Source of the DNA: Leuconostoc miyukkimchii
Lineage (GTDB): Bacteria > Bacillota > Bacilli > Lactobacillales > Lactobacillaceae
Direction of reading: 5' to 3'
Assembly (NCBI RefSeq): GCF_019656055.1
Contig: NZ_BPKY01000006.1
Coordinates: 124,001-188,000 of the forward strand
DNA: 64,000 nucleotides
The first letter of the stretch is position 1; each line of letters starts with the position of its first letter. Below the pieces are notes generated by a model. That model did not search any database. It was not told the DNA's origin and saw only the letters and a list, made by a program, of their open reading frames with translations. A program made the translations under genes and the position numbers. This document shows positions 44,049 through 52,735 of the stretch, piece by piece.

Positions 44049-44903
44049 TTATTTTTCCGTTTGATTAATAAATGTTTGTACAATATCTGAAGGGATTGCA
44101 AATCCCATACCTTCGACGCTAGTACCATCAGTGGACAAAGTGATCTTTGATGAATTAATCCCTACGACCTGACCAGACAAGTTAACTAGTGGTCCACCAG
44201 AGTTACCAGGATTAATTGCTGCATCTGTTTGAATCACTCTAGCAGCAGTAACACCAGTTTCTTCAGCGCTCAGTGTTCGACTTTTTGCTGAAATGATACC
44301 ACTCGTCACAGAAGTCGCATACTCAGAGCCTAACGGTGACCCAATTGCCAAAACTGGCTGTCCAGACGCCAATTCATTCACAGAACCAAATTTAGCTGTT
44401 GTCTTAATCGTACTTGTGTTTGCCTTAATCAAAGCTAGGTCTTGTTTTTCATCCGTTCCAACAACTTCAGCTTTTACCTTTTTACCACTAGCCGTTATAA
44501 TCTGTAACGCATCTGAATCAGCCACAACGTGATTATTAGTAATAATATAGACGCTGCCATTGGCTATTTTATAAACAACACCTGATCCCTCTGACGCTGT
44601 TTCAACTTTTGGTGATTCTTGGTCTTGTTCCCCAAAAAATGATGAAAAATCCGTATTTTGCCCTGAGTTGGTCTGTAAATTTTGAACAGTCACAACTGCA
44701 TTTTTAATCTTATTATAAGCTATCGTTGCTTCATCATTACTTGTATAGGCGACTTTTGAAATTGAAGCCTGTCCAGAAATGTTAGCAGTTTTTTTCGTTA
44801 CCGTTTGTTCTTGAAACCAAGAATTTGGTTGTATGCCTGAATATACGACACCACCACCGATGACAGCTGATATGATGACTACAGGAATTAATGAATGTTT
44901 CAT
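44049..44903 (-). CDS. htrA: HtrA-like serine protease lacking a PDZ domain
   Basis: A 284-residue membrane-anchored trypsin-fold protease: N-terminal membrane helix (about 5-24), then the catalytic domain with His in ITNNHVVADS, Asp in KQDLALIKA and Ser in NPGNSGGPLVN. It ends at GMGFAIPSDIVQTFINQTEK, precisely where family members continue into a PDZ domain of about 90 residues. A stop and a terminator follow with no PDZ-coding remnant visible. It sits 53 nt after a two-component system, an arrangement like CssRS-HtrA quality control. Confidence 0.9.
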   Translation of the reverse strand: MKHSLIPVVIISAVIGGGVVYSGIQPNSWFQEQTVTKKTANISGQASISKVAYTSNDEATIAYNKIKNAVVTVQNLQTNSGQNTDFSSFFGEQDQESPKVETASEGSGVVYKIANGSVYIITNNHVVADSDALQIITASGKKVKAEVVGTDEKQDLALIKANTSTIKTTAKFGSVNELASGQPVLAIGSPLGSEYATSVTSGIISAKSRTLSAEETGVTAARVIQTDAAINPGNSGGPLVNLSGQVVGINSSKITLSTDGTSVEGMGFAIPSDIVQTFINQTEK

Positions 44904-44956
44904 AACATAAATCTCCTAACGTAATTAATGTACTCACAAGTCAATTCAATATAAAA

Positions 44957-46240
44957 TTAAAGTGGCAAAGTTACTTTAAAAATAGTACCTTTAGGTTGAT
45001 TATCTAATACCACAATCTTACCACCATGAGCATGGACAATCCATTCAGCAATTGATAGCCCAAGACCTGTACCACCGGTCTGTCGACTTCCCGTTTTATC
45101 TTCACGATAGAAACGATCAAAAACATGCTTCTTTGCCTCATCACTAATACCGCGTCCAGTGTCTGCCACACTCAATATGAATTTACGTTTCTCAATGGTA
45201 GCAGAAATTGAAACTGTGGCGCCTGAATCCGAGTATTTCATGGCATTATCAATCAACAAAACTAACAATTGATGAATGCGTTTTTGGTCAATAAATATTG
45301 GTTGATTGGCATGTGTTGACAATAACACTTGTTTACCATCAAATTCAGCCATTTCTTGATATGGTGCGACAATATTTGACAAAAATTCTGAGATATCGGT
45401 CGATTCTCTTTCAATTCGAGTCATATTGGAGCCTGATTTCGCCAGTGTCAACATATTATTAGTCAATGATGTTAAACGTCGCACTTCTGATAGCGATAAA
45501 ATAATAGCATTGGATTGCTCACGTACTGTTGATTCAGGACGTGTAAGCATATTTTCTAGCTTTCCTTGGATAACCGCCATTGGCGTACGTAGTTCGTGTG
45601 CCGCATTATTAACGAAATCCTGTTGCTGTTGCCAAGCTTTTATAATAGGTTTCATATTCATCATGCTAATCCAGTAAGAAACCATGACCGCAAGCAAACC
45701 AAATGTTCCAAATGACCATAAAATTACTTTTTTAAATTGATTGAGATTAAAAATTGTATCTGTGACGTTAACGGTAATAATTCCGTATTTAACTGGTTTC
45801 CCATCATTATTTTTTGTGCCATCAACAAATGATACACGTGTCCCACGATAATAATTATTGCCAATTTGTACAGTTTTTGGACGGTAAGAAACAAATTTTT
45901 TACTATACTTAAACTTCTGTTTGTAGACAGTTTGCATCGCTTCAGGTATACGTTCATCAATGACTAACTTCTTTGATTTATCATACACCCAAACATCCGA
46001 TAACATATTTGATTGTAATAAGAGTGGTGCTTTTCTATTCGCATCAGCAGAATTTTGTAGTGCGCCCGTCAAGTCAAATTGTTTAATTTGTTGTGAGATT
46101 GCCGTATCGGAATTTTGAAAAATTGTTCGTGTGTAAGACCAATAAATCACACTACCAAGAACTGAAAATATGACAAAAAAACTCGCAATTAACAGTAGAA
46201 AACCCCGAATTTGTTGTTGCTTGTTAATGACATTAGGCAT
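44957..46240 (-). CDS. Sensor histidine kinase
   Basis: A 427-residue kinase: two membrane helices (about 12-32 and 173-193) flank an extracellular domain of ~140 residues; the H-box is NNAAHELRTPMAVIQGKLE (about 217-235), the N-box LLIDNAMKYSD, then SVADTGRGIS and RQTGGTGLGLSI. The ATG at 46240 with AGAGG 6 nt upstream is preferred over a TTG two codons before; it overlaps the regulator stop. It partners the OmpR-type regulator and probably controls htrA. Signal unknown. Confidence 0.92.
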   Translation of the reverse strand: MPNVINKQQQIRGFLLLIASFFVIFSVLGSVIYWSYTRTIFQNSDTAISQQIKQFDLTGALQNSADANRKAPLLLQSNMLSDVWVYDKSKKLVIDERIPEAMQTVYKQKFKYSKKFVSYRPKTVQIGNNYYRGTRVSFVDGTKNNDGKPVKYGIITVNVTDTIFNLNQFKKVILWSFGTFGLLAVMVSYWISMMNMKPIIKAWQQQQDFVNNAAHELRTPMAVIQGKLENMLTRPESTVREQSNAIILSLSEVRRLTSLTNNMLTLAKSGSNMTRIERESTDISEFLSNIVAPYQEMAEFDGKQVLLSTHANQPIFIDQKRIHQLLVLLIDNAMKYSDSGATVSISATIEKRKFILSVADTGRGISDEAKKHVFDRFYREDKTGSRQTGGTGLGLSIAEWIVHAHGGKIVVLDNQPKGTIFKVTLPL

Positions 46241-46922
46241 CTTCAACCTCTAAAATGAACCCGATATTACGCAATGTTTTAATCAAGTCGTTTTGACCAA
46301 CCGCCTCTAACTTTCTGCGCAAATTATTTAAATAAATATTAACAACATTAATTGTCGTATCGGAATCAATTCCCCACACACGATCAAAAATTTGATCACG
46401 TGTGACAATGATATTTTTATTTTGCGCTAAGTAAGTCAGAATATCAAATTCTTTACCAACTAGTTTAACTTGTTGTCCATGTACCTGAACACCTCTGTTT
46501 TCTAAGTTAATCAATACATCCCCAACAGCAATCATGTTATCTTCAGAGTATACGCCAGCACGCCGAAGAAGCGCTTTAACGCGTACCAATAATTCTTCAC
46601 GATAAAAGGGCTTGGTCAAGTAATCATCTGCGCCAACATTGAATCCTTCGATTTTATCATCAAGCGAACTTTTAGCTGTTAAAATCAACACCGGCGTTTC
46701 CACATTATTTTTACGTAAGTTTTTAATCACCTCAAATCCGCTTTCACCGGGTAACATTAAATCTGAAATAATTAAATCATATGGGGATTCTTGACCTTCA
46801 AATTCGCCATCGAGGCCATTATTAACAACGTTGACATCGGCAAAATCCTGTAAAAACCCAACAATATTGTCTGCCAAGTTAACATCGTCTTCGATTAATA
46901 AGATTTTAATTGCTTTAGCCAT
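46233..46922 (-). CDS. OmpR family response regulator
   Basis: A 229-residue regulator: receiver domain (about 1-115, phospho-acceptor Asp in LIISDLMLPGESG, Lys in LTKPFYREE) and C-terminal winged helix (about 130-228). GGAG lies 8 nt before the ATG at 46922; an ATG two codons upstream is too close to it. It heads the regulator-kinase-htrA group. Confidence 0.93.
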   Translation of the reverse strand: MAKAIKILLIEDDVNLADNIVGFLQDFADVNVVNNGLDGEFEGQESPYDLIISDLMLPGESGFEVIKNLRKNNVETPVLILTAKSSLDDKIEGFNVGADDYLTKPFYREELLVRVKALLRRAGVYSEDNMIAVGDVLINLENRGVQVHGQQVKLVGKEFDILTYLAQNKNIIVTRDQIFDRVWGIDSDTTINVVNIYLNNLRRKLEAVGQNDLIKTLRNIGFILEVEDA

Positions 46923-47031
46923 TTTCATATCTCCATTGTAACGTTTTATTCTTTTAATTGTAATGCTTTCTGATTAATAGGAGATTAAATACCGCTATTT
47001 TATTCACTTAAACGCTGCAATATTTTTTTCA

Positions 47032-47060
47032 ATAAAATAAAAAACGATGCTACCGCATCA
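47032..47060 (-). terminator. Terminator of the DEAD-box helicase gene
   Basis: Short stem GATGC/GCATC (47046-47050 with 47055-47059) followed by a long T-rich tract on the minus strand, overlapping the stop codon. Confidence 0.6.
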
Positions 47061-48365
47061 TTTATCATCAGATTTTTTCGCCCACTTTGGCTTACCCTTG
47101 TCTTTTGAAGCTTTCAATCGTTTTTTCTTCTTTGGTTTTTCAACAACTTCAATCACAGTTTTTTTCTTAACAGTGGGTTCGATTGTGTTACTTTTGGGTT
47201 CATTTTTAACACGCACATCATCACGTAAATGATGTTCTACTCGTGTAGGTGTGGCATTCTGTGAGTCCGCTACCTTTTTATCAGTAAACGCTTTTTCCGC
47301 CTTAACTAATTGGAAATCTTCACCTAATTCACGTTTCAAATCACGAATGTCGTGATCATTTCCCAAATTAAGCACACGCCCTACCTTACCCATACGTCCT
47401 GTACGTCCTGTACGATGGATGTATGTTTTTTTAGTTTGTGGTAATTGCGCATTGACCACTAATGGTAAATCTTCAATGTCTAATCCACGCGCAGCAACAT
47501 CAGTGACTAATAATAAGTCTACCTCACCTTTTTTAAATAGACGTAAGGCATCTGCACGTTGAACTTGGCGTTTGTCGTTGCTCCCAATACTCATCACACT
47601 AACATGGGCATGACGTAATGTAGCTTGCATATTAACCAAACCACTAATTGTATTGAAGAAAACTAATGCTTGTTTTTTATTTCGTGCAAGTTGAATCAAC
47701 ATATTTGCTTTTGCTTTTTGATCAACATACTGAAATTCATGCTTTATTGCTGTTGGCGCATCTGTTCCAACTGATATCGGTCTGACTTCTTGCTGAAATG
47801 TATCAGACACATATTTCAAATTCACGCCAGACGTTGCTGAAAATAAACCTAATTGTACATTATCTGGTAATTGCTTCGCTAGTTCTTGTAAACTCTCATG
47901 ACGTTCTTCCGTCAGCATCGCGTCGGCTTCATCAAAAATAACTGCCTGAACAGCATTAAGTTTCAGTGCACCACCTTCAATCATCGTTAACATACGACCA
48001 AGTGTACCAACAACAATATGCGGCTTTTCTTTTTTGAGTTTATCTGCCTGTCTGCGCCCGTTAGCACCGCCAATTAGACTTGTTACAGAAACACCAATTA
48101 GTGCGCCCCATTCACGAGCTACAGCTGTTGTTTGCATCGCTAGCTCTTGACTTGGCGCTAGGATTAATACCTGTGTTTTTTTTGCTTTGACATCAATACG
48201 TGACAACATAGGTAGAATAAATGCCAACGTCTTTCCCGTTCCAGTAGGTGCCAAACCAAAAATATCTTCGCCATTTGAAAGTTTTTCCCAAACAGCATCT
48301 TGTATTGGTGTTGGTGCTTCAAATTGTAAATCAAACTTTTCTGTTAGTTCTGATCTTATCGCCAT
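47058..48365 (-). CDS. DEAD-box RNA helicase
   Basis: A 435-residue ATP-dependent RNA helicase: Q motif FEAPTPIQDAVW, Walker A LAPTGTGKTLAF, DEAD box (FDEADAM), SAT, and HRTGRTGRMGKVGR in domain 2. A basic Lys-rich tail (about 375-435) suits RNA binding. It resembles CshB-type helicases for ribosome assembly or mRNA turnover. The ATG at 48365 just after the neighbouring oxidoreductase stop is preferred to an ORF start inside that gene. Confidence 0.93.
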   Translation of the reverse strand: MAIRSELTEKFDLQFEAPTPIQDAVWEKLSNGEDIFGLAPTGTGKTLAFILPMLSRIDVKAKKTQVLILAPSQELAMQTTAVAREWGALIGVSVTSLIGGANGRRQADKLKKEKPHIVVGTLGRMLTMIEGGALKLNAVQAVIFDEADAMLTEERHESLQELAKQLPDNVQLGLFSATSGVNLKYVSDTFQQEVRPISVGTDAPTAIKHEFQYVDQKAKANMLIQLARNKKQALVFFNTISGLVNMQATLRHAHVSVMSIGSNDKRQVQRADALRLFKKGEVDLLLVTDVAARGLDIEDLPLVVNAQLPQTKKTYIHRTGRTGRMGKVGRVLNLGNDHDIRDLKRELGEDFQLVKAEKAFTDKKVADSQNATPTRVEHHLRDDVRVKNEPKSNTIEPTVKKKTVIEVVEKPKKKKRLKASKDKGKPKWAKKSDDK

Positions 48366-48369
48366 TAAA

Positions 48370-49371
48370 TTAATATTCTTTCTGGTCTGCAGGAAATTCA
48401 ATTCCAGCCGACGAACGTAAATCAAACAACGTTTGATTTACTTGTTTAGCAAGTTGGAACCACTGGTTATATTTTGTGTGATTGCCAACTGGGTCATTAA
48501 TAACATTGGCAAAATCCAATGCTTCATGCACCATTGGATTACTATCTGGTTTCTGACCAATGTTGTCAGCATTACCGTTACCATCATAGTATGTTACTGT
48601 TTCTAGTTCCGCAATATTTGATATTGCAATTGTTTCTTTTAAACCATATATTTCACTTGGCAAATATGAATTGATACTCTTACCAAACAAAACAGTGACA
48701 TTAAAATCATCATAAAACAAGTTAGCTACACCTTTCCCATCAGCCCCATTCGCTAATAAGGTTGGTAGATATTGTACAGCTTTTGGTGCGCCATATAAAG
48801 CAATTGCTGCATAAATGGGATACACACCCAAATCATATAACGCCCCTGCGCTAAATTCACGCGTCAAGACATTTGGTTGTTGCCCATCCAAATAGGCATC
48901 ATAACGAGAAGAATATTTCTGGTAAACTAAAGTCGCCCCTTGTAGTTCCGGCAACTCACCCATTGTTTGCTGAATAATCTTGAAATTGGGTTGGTGAATA
49001 TGACGTGCTGCTTCAAAATAGCGCACATCGGAATGACTGCTTAATAATCGTTCAATTTCTGCAAATTCTGTTGGATTACTCGTTGATGGCTTTTCAACAA
49101 TGACATGAACACCTGCCTCAATGGCTACTTTTGCTTGCTCGAAGTGGAATGAATTAGGTGATGCAATGTAAACCACATCAATATCTGTGTATAAATCACT
49201 TAAAGTAGTGACAATATCCACATTATCGACCGTCAACGTCTCTAAAAACGCCTCGCCTTGATCTTGTGTACGAGAATATATTTTGGATAACTCATACTCA
49301 CCTGTTATAACTGCTGCTTCGATGAACATTTTGGTAATCCAACTTGTACCAATAACACCAAATTTAATCAT
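48370..49371 (-). CDS. Gfo/Idh/MocA family oxidoreductase
   Basis: A 333-residue NAD(P)-dependent oxidoreductase. N-terminal Rossmann domain IKFGVIGTSWITKMFIEAA; the catalytic Lys lies in VHVIVEKPSTSNPTEFAE (about 92-109). A C-terminal dimerisation domain follows. Substrate, possibly a sugar or inositol-like compound, is not readable. It overlaps the GH25-like gene by 4 nt and is followed closely by the helicase. Confidence 0.88.
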   Translation of the reverse strand: MIKFGVIGTSWITKMFIEAAVITGEYELSKIYSRTQDQGEAFLETLTVDNVDIVTTLSDLYTDIDVVYIASPNSFHFEQAKVAIEAGVHVIVEKPSTSNPTEFAEIERLLSSHSDVRYFEAARHIHQPNFKIIQQTMGELPELQGATLVYQKYSSRYDAYLDGQQPNVLTREFSAGALYDLGVYPIYAAIALYGAPKAVQYLPTLLANGADGKGVANLFYDDFNVTVLFGKSINSYLPSEIYGLKETIAISNIAELETVTYYDGNGNADNIGQKPDSNPMVHEALDFANVINDPVGNHTKYNQWFQLAKQVNQTLFDLRSSAGIEFPADQKEY

Positions 49372-50105
49372 TTCATATCCTCAAATTCTTTTTCTGTACC
49401 ATTGAACACACTCGTTGGCATCTTAATTGCTTTCAAACCGCTACCAATTGTGTGATCTTCACTATATTGAATAAATTGATTCCTACTTGCTTTATCAGTC
49501 GTATTATTACTAATTAACCAATACTTAGTTTTTGAAATTGTCGATGATAGTTTTTTCTGTACGTTTGCTGTGGTATAAATTACTGTTGGTCTATCATAAT
49601 GACTATTCAAAATTTGTAACAGTGTGACAAGGCGATCGATACTGGCTTGTGTACTCACTGCTGTGTCTACAACATAGACAGCAATAGGTAATTGACCAAT
49701 ATTATTACCAACATTATCAATAAAATACTGTGCTTGAGTTGACGCGTCCGTGGTCGAATCATAAACTTGTATGCTACCCAATTTCAATTTAGCAGATTTT
49801 GCACGATTATAGCTCGACTGGTACCCATCATCAGCAAATGAATCCCCTGTTGTTGCACGTAAATAAGCATAATCAATACCATTTGATGCTAGATTGTTAT
49901 AGTCGACATAACCTGATGCTTGACTGATTGCCACACCCTGTATTGAAAACCCTTCTGGCGATGGATTCGTTGCCACTACAACCGGTTTAGTAAAAAACCA
50001 AACAAATATGGTCGCCAAAAGACCACCAAATATGAGTAGGTATGTGATTGCTGTTAATGTTTTTTTAGTTTTAATTTTTGGCGTCACTGCAGAATCATTT
50101 GTCAT
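49368..50105 (-). CDS. GH25-fold membrane-anchored protein, probably inactive
   Basis: A 245-residue protein with an N-terminal membrane helix (about 17-40) and a GH25 lysozyme-like domain (about 53-240): GFSIQGVAISQASGYVDY, IDYAYLRATTGDS, VFNGTEKEFE at the end. The catalytic acids of the family appear lost: the Asp of GIDVS is Ala, the LDIE strand reads AVYVVDTA, and the C-terminal Asp before VFNGT is absent. It may bind rather than cleave peptidoglycan. The ATG at 50105 lies 5 nt after a TATAAT-like sequence, so the mRNA may be nearly leaderless. Confidence 0.75.
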   Translation of the reverse strand: MTNDSAVTPKIKTKKTLTAITYLLIFGGLLATIFVWFFTKPVVVATNPSPEGFSIQGVAISQASGYVDYNNLASNGIDYAYLRATTGDSFADDGYQSSYNRAKSAKLKLGSIQVYDSTTDASTQAQYFIDNVGNNIGQLPIAVYVVDTAVSTQASIDRLVTLLQILNSHYDRPTVIYTTANVQKKLSSTISKTKYWLISNNTTDKASRNQFIQYSEDHTIGSGLKAIKMPTSVFNGTEKEFEDMK

Positions 50106-50292
50106 ATTTCTATTATACAAAATATATTAGCAAACCGCTCGTTAAATATACTAAACTTACTGTAATAATAATTTTGATCACTTTCCTGACATATTATTTG
50201 AAACACCATTCTGTTCATGAGATAATTAACACATTATTAAATTTTAAAGAGGAGTATGCTAGACAAAACAATTGTTTAGCCAATAAAGCACT

Positions 50293-51522
50293 ATGTCGTT
50301 AGAAACTAAATTAGATAAGTACGCAGAGTTAATTGTCAAACGTGGTGTCAACGTTCAACCAGGACAAACAATTATTTTATACGCAGAAGTTAATGAAGCC
50401 TATTTTGCACGTAAAATTGTTCATGCAGCCTATCAAGCTGGTGCTCGAGAAGTTGTCTTGGAATGGTCAGATCAACAAGTATCACATGATTTCTTAACCT
50501 ATACTGCTGCTGATCGCTTGGAAAACATTCCTAACTATGAAGTAACCAGAGCTAATGAGCTCATGGATATCTATGCTTCACGGATCTCACTCCTATCACA
50601 AGACCCTGACGGTCTAGCAAATGTTGATTCTGAGCGTCTTAGTAACTTCACTAAAGCAAAACAAAAAGCGTTAGGCCGCGTACGTGAAGCTACCATGAAA
50701 GATGATATTTCTTGGTTAGTTGCTGCCGCTGCTGGACAATCTTGGGCCGAAAAAGTCTTTCCTAGCTTAAAAGGTCAAGCTGCTGTTGAACGTCTTTGGG
50801 AAGAAATCCTTAAGGATGTGCGTATTGACGATACCTCAGATGCTATCGAAAATTGGCATACACACGTCGAAACACTTAAAGAAAAGGCCGACTGGTTAAA
50901 TAAACAAAACTTTAAAGAACTACGCTATCAAAATACCAAGTCTAACTTCACTATTGGTTTAGCAACAGGACATATTTGGGAAGCGGCCAATTCATATGAT
51001 AAGGCTGGTAATAACTTCATTCCAAATATGCCAACAGAAGAGGTTTTCACAGCCCCTGATAACCGTAATATTCATGGTCATGTTGCTGCAACGCTGCCAC
51101 TATCGTATCAAGGTACATTGATTGAAAACATCGAATTAGATTTTGAAGATGGTCGTATCACTAAAGCAACTGCAACCAAGGGGCTTGATGTTTTACAAAA
51201 ATTAATCGATACGGACGCAGGTTCAAAATCATTGGGCGAGGTATCGCTCGTGCCAGACGCTTCACCAATTTCACAAGGTGGTGTCCTATTTTACAATACA
51301 TTATTTGATGAAAATGCCTCTGATCATTTGGCTATCGGTGCTGCTTACGCTTCCAATATTTCTGGTGGAAAGACTGATTCACCAAAGGATTTAGCTGCTC
51401 GGGGTTGGAACATTTCAGATGCTCACGTTGATTTCATGATTGGTTCAGCTGATATGAACATTGATGGTATCACCCAAGATGATAAAGTGATTCCCGTATT
51501 TCGTTCCGGCAATTGGGCCTAA
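50293..51522 (+). CDS. pepS: M29 family aminopeptidase PepS
   Basis: A 409-residue metallo-aminopeptidase. DKYAELIVKRGVNVQPGQTI at the start, and C-terminal metal ligands in EVSLVPDASPISQ, LFDENASDHLAIGAAY and DAHVDFMIGSADMNIDG. PepS-type enzymes trim peptides with Arg or aromatic N-termini, part of peptide use in lactic bacteria. The ATG has no clear Shine-Dalgarno; AGAGGAG lies ~38 nt upstream before a 7-codon ORF at 50256. Identification is firm, start moderately so. Confidence 0.92.
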   Translation: MSLETKLDKYAELIVKRGVNVQPGQTIILYAEVNEAYFARKIVHAAYQAGAREVVLEWSDQQVSHDFLTYTAADRLENIPNYEVTRANELMDIYASRISLLSQDPDGLANVDSERLSNFTKAKQKALGRVREATMKDDISWLVAAAAGQSWAEKVFPSLKGQAAVERLWEEILKDVRIDDTSDAIENWHTHVETLKEKADWLNKQNFKELRYQNTKSNFTIGLATGHIWEAANSYDKAGNNFIPNMPTEEVFTAPDNRNIHGHVAATLPLSYQGTLIENIELDFEDGRITKATATKGLDVLQKLIDTDAGSKSLGEVSLVPDASPISQGGVLFYNTLFDENASDHLAIGAAYASNISGGKTDSPKDLAARGWNISDAHVDFMIGSADMNIDGITQDDKVIPVFRSGNWA

Positions 51523-51543
51523 AAACATCACATTGAGCTGTTA

Positions 51544-51572
51544 TTGACATATTTAGAAATACATAGTAAACT
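51544..51572 (+). promoter_or_regulatory. Promoter of the cysK leader transcript
   Basis: TTGACA (51544-51549), 17-nt spacer, TAAACT (51567-51572). Start near 51579 gives a leader of ~230 nt. Confidence 0.75.
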
Positions 51573-51600
51573 TATGTCAATTAAGTTTTAGGAGATAAAA

Positions 51601-51675
51601 ATGGCATCAAGCTACTTAACAATGCAATTTGAATGCTGCAGTACAACACGTTTTCGATGTTGTACTGCTTGTTAA
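51601..51675 (+). CDS. Cysteine-rich leader peptide (24 aa)
   Basis: A 24-codon ORF starting MASSYLTMQFE with five cysteines (residues 12, 13, 20, 21, 24), GGAG 6 nt before the ATG. Two Cys-Cys pairs fall on the two arms of a perfect 11-bp stem (51638-51648 with 51658-51668). It precedes cysK-cgl-cysE, with a terminator between. The arrangement is that of a leader peptide whose translation measures Cys-tRNA. This is inference from the sequence; I know of no named family for it. Confidence 0.75.
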   Translation: MASSYLTMQFECCSTTRFRCCTAC

Positions 51676-51706
51676 GCATAGACTTTTGGTGAACCATAAC
51701 CAACTA

Positions 51707-51733
51707 GTTAATTTGCTCTTCGAGTGGTTTAAC
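51707..51733 (+). promoter_or_regulatory. Second leader hairpin of the cysK attenuator
   Basis: A 12-base stem (51707-51718 with 51722-51733, TTC loop, one mismatch and several G-T pairs). It lies between the leader ORF and the terminator and is a candidate antiterminator or anti-antiterminator element. Confidence 0.5.
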
Positions 51734-51738
51734 TGTTG

Positions 51739-51777
51739 AAGGCGTGTAAAATTCTTACGAATTTTTGCGCCTTTTTG
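51739..51777 (+). terminator. Attenuator terminator before cysK
   Basis: Stem AAGGCG/CGCCTT extended by an A/T-rich inner helix (left arm from 51739, right arm to 51772) followed by TTTTTGTTT. It lies 34 nt before the cysK ATG, downstream of the Cys leader ORF. Confidence 0.75.
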
Positions 51778-51810
51778 TTTGGTTCTAACATAGAAAAGGA
51801 ATACGTATTC

Positions 51811-52725
51811 ATGTATATTACTCATGTTTCTCAACTAATTGGTCATACACCCTTAATTGATTTGCAAATTGATGTGCCAAATAATAGCCACATTTTTGCC
51901 AAATTAGAAATGTTTAATCCTGGGGGCAGTATAAAAGATCGTCTAGGCCAGTTTCTCATTGCTGACGGGCTAGAAAAGCATCTCATCAATCAAGATACGA
52001 CCATCATTGAACCGACTGCTGGTAACACAGGTATTGGTTTAGCCCTAGCTGCACAAAAGTATCATCTACGCACCATACTCGTCGTGCCAGAAAAATTTAG
52101 TTACGAAAAACAACAACTCATGCAAGCATTAGGTGCCACACTTATTAACACGCCATCTAGCGAAGGTATCAAGGGTGCGATAGAAAAAGCAAAATCCTTA
52201 GCACAAGAAATTGATAACAGTTATTTACCAATGCAGTTTGCAAACGCTGCTAATCCAAAAACTTATTATCAAACACTGGCGCCTGAAATCATACAAGATT
52301 TAGATAATCAAAGCATTACCGCTTTCGTAGCAGGTGCTGGAAGTGGTGGTACCTTTGCAGGTGTAGCAACATACCTCAATGAGTACGATAATCAGATTAA
52401 AAATGTTGTTGTTGAACCTGAAGGTTCTATTCTGGCTGGTGGCCCTGCGCATTCACATCGCACTGAAGGCATTGGTGTTGAATTCGTACCACCGTTTTTT
52501 GACAATATAACAATAGATAAAATCATGACAATTAGTGATTCGGATGCTTTTTATCAAGTACGTGAAGCAGCAAAAAAATTAGGATTATTTATTGGTAGTT
52601 CGAGTGGTGCTGCACTCGCAGCTAGTTTAAAATTAGCTGAATCTCTACCTGAAAACAGCAATATTGTTACTATTTTCCCAGATAGCAGTGAGCGCTACAT
52701 GAGCGATCAAATCTATTCAAAATGA
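51811..52725 (+). CDS. cysK: Cysteine synthase-type PLP enzyme
   Basis: A 304-residue beta-replacement PLP enzyme: PLP lysine in [14 protein letters not shown] (about 35-48), substrate loop [15 protein letters not shown], and glycine-rich phosphate loop [13 protein letters not shown]. It could make cysteine from O-acetylserine and sulfide, or cystathionine from serine/O-acetylserine and homocysteine, since such genes next to a gamma-lyase often act in reverse transsulfuration. First gene after the Cys leader; AAGGA precedes its ATG. Confidence 0.88.
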   Translation: MYITHVSQLIGHTPLIDLQIDVPNNSHIFAKLEMFNPGGSIKDRLGQFLIADGLEKHLINQDTTIIEPTAGNTGIGLALAAQKYHLRTILVVPEKFSYEKQQLMQALGATLINTPSSEGIKGAIEKAKSLAQEIDNSYLPMQFANAANPKTYYQTLAPEIIQDLDNQSITAFVAGAGSGGTFAGVATYLNEYDNQIKNVVVEPEGSILAGGPAHSHRTEGIGVEFVPPFFDNITIDKIMTISDSDAFYQVREAAKKLGLFIGSSSGAALAASLKLAESLPENSNIVTIFPDSSERYMSDQIYSK

Positions 52726-52735
52726 GGTATATAAA

